A stretch of DNA of 64,000 bases, from positions 1-64,000 of the forward strand of contig JADNYV010000111.1 of NCBI GenBank assembly GCA_015501055.1. The letters are read 5' to 3'. Source of the DNA: Mucidula mucida (taxonomy: Eukaryota; Basidiomycota; Agaricomycetes; Agaricales; Physalacriaceae). A model generated the notes under the pieces. It saw only the letters and a program-made list of their open reading frames with translations, did no database searches and was not told where the DNA came from. Below are positions 55,945 through 64,000 of the stretch, piece after piece. Within the stretch, counting starts at the first letter, position 1; each line of letters begins with the position of its first letter. Position numbers and translations under genes: made by a program.

Positions 55945-56735
55945 CGTTCTGGGTGTACGAAGTCCCTGTAGTGCTTGCCGACGAAGTGTACTCGCGGACA
56001 TTCCAGCTAACATACTGCATTGGGATTCGACAGTTCGAGGCCGATGCGTGGGGACGTGTAGATAGTCGAGAGTCGTTTCTCTGTCGAAGGCGCAAGATAC
56101 ATGTAAGCCCTTCCGGCATCGAAGGATTCTGGGATCTTCACAGCGCCGATATTTCCATCCCACTTTTTAGTGACCAGTGAGGAGATGGTTGCGCCGCTGA
56201 GTGTCAGAATGTGGTCTACGAGAAGAGACGGTCCCGAGGATAACTTTCCCAGTGGACAGGTCGCGGACGGTTCGGAGCAGAATGCCCCCTCAAGAAGTGG
56301 AGGTTCTGGGAGCAACGGAAGTACTTTCCGTCTCCTTTACGGTCAAGAAATAGGACGACGTGACTGGGGAGGAGTTTTTGCCCAAGGTCAGATCAAGACC
56401 TTTACGCGTTCCTCCCCGATATCCGGTTGATCCCACAATGACATGCGAGTCGTCGCCATCCTTTGATCGTCGTGGAGTACGATGAAAGTACCTAGTCATC
56501 ATCATCAATATTGCGTATATACAAAAAATGAAACCCTTTTCCAATTGCCTGCAATCCTTTGCTCCTCGCTCCCATGCGTGGATGAGTTAGGGTGCAGTTC
56601 CGACCAGAAATAGAACTCGACTTCCATGGGTTCTAACATAATCTCCTTTCCAGACTCTGGGCGCACGACGATGTTGTATTCGTGCAAGAGCGCGACGGCA
56701 ATGTCGTCTGAGAGCGTCGTGGAATTTCGAGAGCC
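55945..56735 (-). pseudogene. Gene B, second copy (truncated at both ends)
   Basis: Matches 4946-5700 of gene B: LLHEYNIVVRPESGKE, EFYFWSELHP, the RIAGNW/YFHRTPRR splice region, GYRGGTRKGLDLTLG and GPSLLVDHILTLSG. The frame is lost near 56280 and near 56010, and the end is missing after HPE. At its upstream end (about 56710-56740) it is joined directly to DUF6533 sequence, so most of gene B's exon 1 is absent. Confidence 0.75.
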
Positions 56736-57871
56736 CTGTACAGAGAGAGAGCAATGACGAATGCAAGCTACATTGTCACCATTAGTAGGGTTACAACGTG
56801 AACGGTACTATGAATTTGCCATACCAAGATGCTCAGGGTCAGACCGTGCACACTCACACTCGGGGGGTGCACACGCACACCCGGGTGCACTGTCCTACGA
56901 TGAAGATGCCAAAATTGGTGATTGATCTGTGGCGCCGGTTAGGGTTAGGGTAGGTTAGGGTGAGTTGGTAAATCCGCGCGCGCTAGCGCGCCCAACACTT
57001 AGGCTTCGTTGCAGGTTAGGAAAGGGTTAGGGTTTGTGGTTAGGGGGGTTAGCGGCGGTTAGCGGTGAAAATATATCTTCTCAAGTGGGGCGGGTGAGGA
57101 GCGCGTGGTGGCAATATCAGCATGGTGTACAATTATGGTAACTATTGTCATGTGTTCACATGGACCACTATGGGTGTGCACCCCCAAGTGTGAGTGTGCG
57201 TGCTGTGAGCCGGTATGAATGTGGTGATAGTTGTATATACTCCTATCCCAAGACCTGTAGAGACGGATGGTCGTGACAACTGGACTTGTGTTAGCCTTGA
57301 CATCAAGTAATACTTTCAATGTACATTGAAGAACGCCAACAAACAAGGTCGCAGACAGGACGAACAGCCAGAGGACACGTTGGCAACTGCCATCACCCAT
57401 CTCTATCAATTTCTGCACACTATCCTGACGAGAAAAGAAACCCACTCCTGTTAACCTAACCATTAGCCACTTTCTTCAGACGTGTTGCAGACACTGACCG
57501 CGTCACTTATCCATTTGGTGTATCCGCCAAACACTATATAATGCAGAATGGGCCTTGGACGACAGCTCATTCCAAAATGAAGACTCACTGAATACCGTGT
57601 ACAGCAGCACACCCTCCGTGAAATACCAATGGAGAACGTACAACACTCCCGTAGTATATCGTGAACACCGGCGCGACCATATTGCATCGACCTCTTGATC
57701 CAACATTAACAAATGATTGAGGAACAAGAGCGCGATGCCCGCAACTAACAAATGTCGGTCAGCCCCAACGAAGAAGCACACAGTCAGACACGCACTAGGA
57801 GCATATCGAACACTGATACTGGCCCCATGAGTAATAGCCATCTTGAAGGGGGCCTTCGAGAACATGGCACC
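56736..57871 (-). pseudogene. DUF6533-type membrane protein, second copy, interrupted
   Basis: Reading down from 57865: MAITHGASISVRYAPS, then the DUF6533 signature ALLFLNHLLMLDQEVDAIWSRR (about 57760-57690), hydrophobic segments, CQRVLWLFVLSATLFVGVLQCTLKVLLDVKANTSPVVTTIRLYRSW (ending near 57260), then loss of homology at the inverted-repeat element. Beyond it (56740-56835) the sequence again matches 1200-1345 of the first copy. About 215 bp of the first copy (roughly 990-1205) are missing, replaced by the element. Confidence 0.65.
56846..57203. mobile_element. Inverted-repeat element containing telomere-like repeats
   Basis: Ends are inverted versions of GCACACTCACACTYGGGGG followed by TGCACAC (about 56848-56874 and 57174-57200). 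Between them lie TTAGGG-type runs (56937-56968 and 57013-57066), separated by a GCGCGCGCTAGCGCGC palindrome near 56976. No coding capacity. It sits inside the DUF6533 gene copy. Confidence 0.6.
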
Positions 57872-58382
57872 CTTTTATAAACAGCAAAGACCCAGACCTG
57901 GAGAAACATCTGTTCATAGTTCGCAGCAAACAGTTCTGGTTGCTACTTCCGCTCGAAGTGTGTTCTCATCTGCATCAGGTGCTGATCACCCTGCAGAAGT
58001 ATGTGGGCCAGCGTTGACATATGGTCAGAAAAAGGACTGATTGATCAATCAATGTGCCCTTGCTTTCACACAACCACGTCCTTCTATCATTGTCCATACA
58101 TCTGTCGTAAAGCGGTGAGAATCTTATGTTTAGTATTCCATTTGACATGATATGGGATAGGACATGTGCTATACTATGTGTCAGCTGTGTACGCCTGATA
58201 CTGGATACTGCCCATCATGGCTACTTACTACAGCGCAGAACAGTGAGTACCACCCACTTTTTCTAACAGGCATGCTATTGACGAGACAGATCTACCAGTC
58301 TCGTATGCCGCGAATGTTGACAACAAGCCACGTCAATCATTGTCCAAGGCTGTGCCTCAACTGCTCTTAGCCAACAAATGAG
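57872..58382. other. No gene recognised
   Basis: Sequence between the DUF6533 copy and the second ligase fragment; open frames at 57843-58040 and 58164-58370 show nothing recognisable. Confidence 0.35.
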
Positions 58383-58642
58383 ATATTGAGAAGGGTCCTG
58401 ATGCAACGGGTTGGCTTATTTCCAAAAAATTGGATGGGGTTCGGTATGTGCTCCATTTATATCAAAAAATAATGCTAATACGTGTGTAGGAGGTTTTACG
58501 ACGGCAGTCATATGTATAGTCGTCTTGGAAATCCCTTCACGCCTCCCAATTGGTTCCTTGATAGTACGTCTTCACCCGCTCATGGAAAGGATTTGTTGAA
58601 CACCACCTAGAACTGCCCAAGGATGTAACACTTGATGGCGAG
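58383..58642 (+). pseudogene. ATP-dependent DNA ligase fragment, second copy
   Basis: Matches 47701-47960: a GPDATGWLISKKLDGVR block with motif I KLDG, a 50-bp-class intron (GTATGTGCTCC...GTGTAG), then MYSRLGNPFTPPNWFLDS. A one-base deletion near 58600 (AACACCACC against AACGTGCACC) shifts the frame. Cut at LDGE (motif III) by the LTR of Ty3 element 2. Confidence 0.7.
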
Positions 58643-59179
58643 TGTTATGAATTGCCATATTTTCACATTTTCACATTTTCAATCTTATCATATCTTATCG
58701 GGGGGCTTGTCTTATCAACCAACGGGCTGTTTCATCATCTGTTTTGTTACCGATCATACTCCTTTTCATTACCAAAGCCGTACTCATGTTGGACACACAC
58801 CCAACACATGGATGACATCATACATGCCGATACCTCATGGACTCCCTATTGTATACACAACACTGACACTTGTAGCACACATGGTTGTTTCAGTATTATT
58901 ACTTACATGCAGTTATTACTCGTATTTAATGGTTTCACGGACTAGTAGCATACAACACTGGGTCAAGGGCGTGGAGCATCCCTAGTTGAAACGCGTATGG
59001 ATAAGGAGTCCCAAACACAGACTTACTAGTATATAAGCAGTAGTGTAGTATCATTGTACTTTAGTTCCGATCTCGTTTATACACCTGGCCTAGCCTAGTC
59101 TTACAAACACAAACACTTTCTCTTTCAGTTCTTGCTGTGGTACCTGGTTTAGTCATGTGGCTATAGTCAGTTACTAACA
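58643..59179 (+). repeat. 5' LTR of Ty3 element 2
   Basis: 537 bp, TGTTATGAATTGCC...TTACTAACA. About nine bases longer than the element 1 LTRs and with scattered substitutions. Confidence 0.88.
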
Positions 59180-59777
59180 GAAGATCAGAACTACTTTCTA
59201 CCACCTACCACACATCCCTGATTGCTGATCAGCACTTTGCTGTTTGATCATCGCACATTTCCCCATCCCCTTTCCTGTTTACAGATCGACAGATTCCTAA
59301 TTCCAGCGCACATCCGCATATGTGTGTATTGGTCCCAGTAGCGCCGGCTAATAGTTAGAGATAACTGCCTTGGGTGCTGGAAGTAGCCGCTCTCACGAGA
59401 ACAAACTTTTTGCAGTTGCACTTCAGTGGGCGCTGTTTACGGGTCAACCCCCGTTCCCAGGAAAACTTTGGCTTACCTCACACCAGAGGGACGTCGGCTG
59501 GGCAATTGCAAACTTGTGACGAGCTCTTGGGCTCCGTAGATACATAGTCAGTAGTTGGTAAAATAGCGTAGACAGTTATGATACCTACCTACTTTACTTA
59601 CCTTACGATACACACCATCATTCCCGACCCTACCAAGTCCTGGATTCTATTTCAGATCTAGGCGACTCCTCCTTATTCATCCAAACCTCTATTCCCTCAC
59701 CCGTTTCATCCAAATCCGCATCACCCATCTCCCCACTTTCACCCTTTCACTCTCTGATCTCATCACCCCGATTCACC
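59180..59777 (+). other. Ty3 element 2 5' leader
   Basis: Untranslated leader between LTR and gag, matching 39633-40231 of element 1 in reverse. No ORF. The primer site was not assigned. Confidence 0.6.
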
Positions 59778-60875
59778 ATGTCCAACGAAGCACCCAAAAC
59801 TGCTCACCACGCACCTGCTCATTATGCCGATGCCAAAACCAAAGGCCAATCCCTTGTCAACAAGCCTTATGACTATGACTGGGACAAGGCCAAGTACAAG
59901 AGCTGGTGGCGATCAAGGTTCACATACATCCGTGACAAGAAGAACAACCTCACATCTGACCCCAAAAGGATCAATGTTGTTCTCTCCTACATCCGAGGAG
60001 ATCACGTAGATGCATGGGTCCAGAACTACTCTAACCAGAACTTTGACGAGGAAGAAGAGGAATGGACAGTCTCTTGGATGGAGTTTAAGGAGCATCTGAA
60101 GGAGCGATTTGTGGATTCCAACCTCGCGCGAGATGCACAAGACCAGATCAAGCGGTTGCGCCAGGGGCAAGACACCACTCAAGATTTCTTCCAGAAGTTC
60201 GAGGTTCTGCTCACTCAGGCGGAATACTCGAAGGATGACGCATATGTTGTATGCCTTCTCGAGACCAATGTCAACAAGACGATCATTGATCAGATCTATG
60301 GCAGCCAAGACGGGTTGCCAGAGAAGTACAAGGATTGGAAGGCACAGATCATTCAGATCAATCAGCTATGGAGAAGGCGGGCGGCGAGCAAGAGGTCCGG
60401 CATGCAGTCCCGGCCTCACGCTCCGCAGGTGGCTACATCGAGAGCTAATCCTACGAACCCACCCCCGACGCCGATCACACGACAAGATGCCACTGGTGTC
60501 ACCTATGGAGGAGCCGGCAGGCCGATGCCGGAGCAGCCATCAAGGGAAGGGTCGTCAGATGCAGAATTTATTTACAGTACGGGTACTGAAACATCTAAAA
60601 TGTCATCGATGATTTTACCACCAAAACCTGCGAAAGAAAGATACAAACCAAACACGCCTGAGTGGGTTGCACAAAGGCTAAGAGAGGATAAAGTGCCGAG
60701 AGCAGTGGGAATTTTGAGAGCATGGATGCCGGAGCGGAGAGAGAGAGAAGCGACAGAAGAGAAGGTGATGGCGATCAGAGTGTTGACGAAGGAAGCTGCG
60801 GTAGAAGTCGTAACAGAGTTAAAAAAGTCGAGGAAGTATATCCGGGGAACAAAGGGGCAGGACATGAAACTTTGA
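59778..60875 (+). CDS. Ty3 element 2 gag
   Basis: 365 residues, ATG 59778 to TGA 60873-60875. It has the same capsid-like region as element 1 and, after PEQPSREGS, a further basic/charged section (KPAKERYKPNTPEWVAQRLREDKVPR, ...LTKEAAVEVVTELKKS) that element 1 has lost. No CCHC zinc knuckle. The stop is followed in the same frame by the protease, so gag and pol are separated only by a TGA. Confidence 0.8.
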   Translation: MSNEAPKTAHHAPAHYADAKTKGQSLVNKPYDYDWDKAKYKSWWRSRFTYIRDKKNNLTSDPKRINVVLSYIRGDHVDAWVQNYSNQNFDEEEEEWTVSWMEFKEHLKERFVDSNLARDAQDQIKRLRQGQDTTQDFFQKFEVLLTQAEYSKDDAYVVCLLETNVNKTIIDQIYGSQDGLPEKYKDWKAQIIQINQLWRRRAASKRSGMQSRPHAPQVATSRANPTNPPPTPITRQDATGVTYGGAGRPMPEQPSREGSSDAEFIYSTGTETSKMSSMILPPKPAKERYKPNTPEWVAQRLREDKVPRAVGILRAWMPERREREATEEKVMAIRVLTKEAAVEVVTELKKSRKYIRGTKGQDMKL

Positions 60876-63800
60876 GTAACCATAGAGAGCGTACACACAG
60901 GCTCTGAATGGGAAACGAGTGCCCTTCTCGACAGCGGAGCAACGGGTTCTTGCGTCAATAAAGAATTCGTTGAGAAGAACGGACTCCCGATCAAGGAGTT
61001 ACCGGTCAAGCTCCCTGTCTACAATGCGGATGGAACCCTAAACAAGGGAGGAGCAATCGAAGGTTTTGTGGAGGTCCGAATGAAGATTGGTGATCACACT
61101 GAAAAGATCGAGTTGGCCGTCACCAATCTTGGCAAAACAAGTATCTTTTTGGGGCTAGATTGGTTACAATATCACAACCCCACGATCAACTGGACGGAAT
61201 CCATGTTGACTTTTGATCGATGCCCAGACCATTGCGGCTACCTACCCGAGTATGACTTGCCAGAAGATGAAGGAGAAGATGTAGAAGAGAAGCTGGAGGA
61301 GGGAGCGCGGTTGTTTTGGATGGACTGGGACAACTATTGCAAAAGCGGTGAAAAGCTAAGATCACAACAGCCTTCATCCGCTGCTGCACCTTACATTGAG
61401 GAATTTTCCGATGTATTCAGCAAGGCGGACTTTGACAAGTTACCAGAGCGAAGACCCTGGGATCACGCAATAGAACTCACGCCTGGTTCCAAACCGGTTG
61501 ACTGCAAGGTCTATCCCCTTAGTCCATCCAAGCAGAAGGCATTAGACGAGTTCTTGGAGGAAAACATATGCACGGGACGCATACGGCCATCAATCTCACC
61601 CATGGCGTCACCATTCTTCTTTGTCAAGAAGAAGGACGGAAGTCTTCGGCCCGTGCAGGATTATCGGAAATTGAATGACATGACAATCAAGAACCGATAC
61701 CCCTTGCCGTTGATCCAGGAGCTTATCGACAAGTTAAAGGGAGCAAAGGTTTTCACAAAGATGGATGTCCGATGGGGTTACAATAACATCCGGATCAAAG
61801 AAGGTGATGAGTGGAAAGCGGCGTTTAGAACAAACCGAGGCCTGTTCAAGCCCTCAGTCATGTTCTTCGGACTTACAAACTCGCCGGCGACGTTCCAATC
61901 GTTCATGAATCACATTCTGAAGGAGTTGATTGATGAGGGACATGTTATAGTATACTTAGACGACATACTTATCTTTACAAACACATTGGAGGAGCACAGA
62001 CACATTGTACGAAAGGTATTGGAGATATTACGAGTAAATAAGTTGTATTTAAAACCCGAGAAATGTAGTTTTGAGGCACATACTGTAGATTACTTGGGAG
62101 TTATTGTTGGAGGAGGAGAAGTGAAGATGGATCCGGCAAAAGTGGCCGTAGTGAAGGAATGGAAGGAGCCGACAAAGAAGAAGGAAGTACAGTCATTCCT
62201 GGGCTTCTGCAACTTCTACCGATGTTTCATCCGGGGATTTGCGGGAGTAGCAAAGCCATTGACAGCGCTAACCGGGAAGGGCGAGTGGGTTTGGGGCATG
62301 GAGCAGCATGAGGCATTTGAGGAGTTGAAACGGAGGATGACGGAAGAACCCGTTCTGATTGTACCACGCAACGACGGCAAGTTTTGAGTTGAGGCGGACT
62401 CCTCAAACTATGCAAACGGGGGGGGGGGGGGGGGGGGGGGGTTCTTTCCCAGTTTGTTGATGGAAAATGAAGACCAGTAGCCTTTTGGTCTCGCGCGCTG
62501 AACGAAGTGGAGCGCAATTATGAGATCTACGACAAAGAGATGATGGCTATTATGGACTTGATCGACGACTGGCGGCAATATCTCCTAGGCGCTAAGGAGA
62601 CAGTGGAGGTTTTCACCGATCATCAAAACCTTCAGTACTTCAGGAAGCCACAGAAGTTGAACCGGAGGCAGGCACGATGGGTTACGGAGGTGGCGGAATA
62701 TGACATACAGATGATTCACAAGCCGGGCAGGATGATGGGAAAAGCTGATGCCTTGTCAAGGATGACAGGCCTTGAGAAGGGGGAAAAAGATAACGAAAAC
62801 ATTGTTTTGCTCAAGTCAGAGTTTTTTATTTGACAAATTCAATTTTCTTTACATACAGTAGATACACCGGAGGACGACTTACTTAATAAAATCAAACAAA
62901 GAAAAGGAAACAAAGACAGATACATACAAAAAGAATTAGAAAACAAAGAAAAAGGATGGGAAGAAAAGGAAAATGGACTTATTATGTGGAAAGATTGTAT
63001 TTACATACCAAAGGACAAGGAAATACGGGGAAAAGTTATTAGAATGCATCATGATGCACAACTTGCAGGGCATCCGGGACGGTACAAGACTCTCGAGTTG
63101 ATCACACGCACCTATTGGTGGCCAGGAATCAGCCGAGATGTCTGCGAATATGCGAAAGGGTGTCAAAAATGCCAGGCCACAAAGTCACATCACACAAAGC
63201 CGGCCGCACCCCTCCACCCTATTGATGTGCCAAGCAAACCATGGGAGGTAGTAGGGATGGACATGATTGGAGAACTGCCGGAATTGGGAGGATACAACGC
63301 GATCAGCACGTTTGTGGACCATTTCACAAAGCGATTACGCATCATATCATACCAACACACACCACTCTGACGTCAGAAGGCATGGCCCGCATCTACCATG
63401 ATCACATTTTCCCCATACATGGGATACCACAACAGATGATACATGATTGAGGTCCGCAATACCACTTGTGTTTTATGAAGGAGTTGTACCGGCTGTTGGG
63501 CATCAAAGGAAACTTTACAACGGCGTATCATCCACAGGCAAATGGGCAGACAGAACGGCTGAATCAAGAGATAGAACATTTCTTACGGTTATTTGTCAAC
63601 TACCATCAGAACAACTGGCACGAATGGCTACCCTCTGCCAAATTTGTTTACAATGATCGGGTACATTCGGCAACCAAAGTCACTCCGTTCTTTGCAGACA
63701 TGGGCAGACATCCCTACAAAGGCACCGCTCCGAAAACGGCATCGAGAAATGAGACTGCGCAGGAGTTTGCCGATGGCATGAGGAAGACATAAGATGAAGT

Positions 63801-63985
63801 GGGGTCAGCATTGAAGATGGCAAAAGAGGACATGAAACGGTTTTATGACAGGAAGCGAACAGAGGCAGTAGAGTACAAGGAAGGCGACAAAGTATGGCTG
63901 GAAGGGACAAATCTCAGCACGGATCGACCAATGAAGAAGCTCGATGACAAACGATTCGGGCCGTTCAAAGTGATCAAGAAAGTTG
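60876..63985 (+). pseudogene. Ty3 element 2 pol: protease, RT, RNase H, integrase (broken)
   Basis: Protease LLDSGATGSCVNKEF (about 60925-60970). RT with YLDD near 61955. The frame is open from 60876 to TGA 62385-62387, after NDGKF. Then come a G24 tract (62418-62441) with frame loss, a TGA in the DGK*RPVAF context near 62471, RNase H 62507-62830, TGA 62831-62833 (TCA in element 1), the integrase H2C2 finger (CQKCQATKSHH, near 63160), a frame break and TGA near 63370, and the integrase core with HPQANGQTERLNQE near 63530. Many lesions; not autonomous as read. Confidence 0.85.
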
Positions 63986-64000
63986 GGACGAGCTCTTACA

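Larger units (their letters stand above)
58643..64000 (+). mobile_element. Ty3-type chromovirus, element 2, running off the window
   Basis: 5' LTR 58643-59179, leader, gag, protease, RT, RNase H and integrase on the plus strand. The 3' end, including the chromodomain and 3' LTR, lies beyond 64000. Same family as element 1, in opposite orientation. Confidence 0.9.

Noticed and set aside
60554..60996. The 441-bp segment missing from Ty3 element 1 interpreted as an intron
   Set aside because: Its ends can be read as GT...AA or TC...AG but not GT...AG, and it encodes the protease active site, so deletion is the simpler reading.
1..64000. CRISPR arrays, tRNA or rRNA genes, bacterial operons
   Set aside because: No regularly spaced direct repeats with unique spacers, no tRNA-like cloverleaf or rRNA signature was seen. 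The only tRNA-related sequence is the copia primer site.

Overview
The window looks like an accessory, repeat-rich part of an Agaricomycete (mushroom-type basidiomycete) nuclear genome. Evidence: many phase-consistent GT-AG introns of about 46-61 bp, two F-box/leucine-rich-type genes of the sort expanded in these fungi, DUF6533-type membrane protein fragments, a Plavaka-like (CACTA-group) DNA transposon, and Ty3 chromovirus and Ty1/copia elements. No rRNA, tRNA, CRISPR array or bacterial operon was recognised. All gene calls are from reading the sequence; none was confirmed by database search.

Layout. 0-16 kb: end of a hypothetical gene, a DUF6533 fragment (885-1506), F-box gene 1 (2738-4285), an intron-bearing conserved gene called here 'gene B' (4738-5979), a decayed bacterial-type RHS/YD-repeat gene with a fungal intron (6505-7655), a short inverted-repeat element (8045-8592), an APH-like kinase gene (9055-10441), a long gene-poor stretch, and F-box gene 2 (14650-15855). 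16-27 kb: a kinase pseudogene, a hypothetical gene (18919-19647), an F-box remnant, then an intact kinase gene (22229-24360) divergent from a broken copy of 'gene C'. 27-50.7 kb: a transposon nest in which a Ty1/copia element (40324-45864) sits inside the 5' LTR of a Ty3 chromovirus (34872-46306), which sits inside a Plavaka-like transposon (30136-47338). It is bordered by solo or partial Ty3 LTRs and a DNA ligase pseudogene. 50.7-57.9 kb: an intact gene C (50739-53117, minus), an intact kinase (53703-55831, plus), a broken gene B copy, a telomere-like inverted-repeat element and the 5' part of a DUF6533 gene. 58.4-64 kb: a second ligase fragment cut by a second Ty3 element that runs off the window.

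The main architectural result is a three-fold repeated two-gene cassette: a roughly 650-residue atypical kinase and, divergent from it across a shared promoter, a 725-residue protein ending in a degenerate kinase-like domain (gene C). Two copies face each other as an inverted pair on either side of the transposon nest, and a third decayed copy lies at 16-18.9 kb. A 244-bp inverted-repeat element sits in the shared promoter of one copy, and another copy preserves the exact empty site. The pairing, shared promoter and repeated amplification suggest the two proteins work together; their function is unknown.
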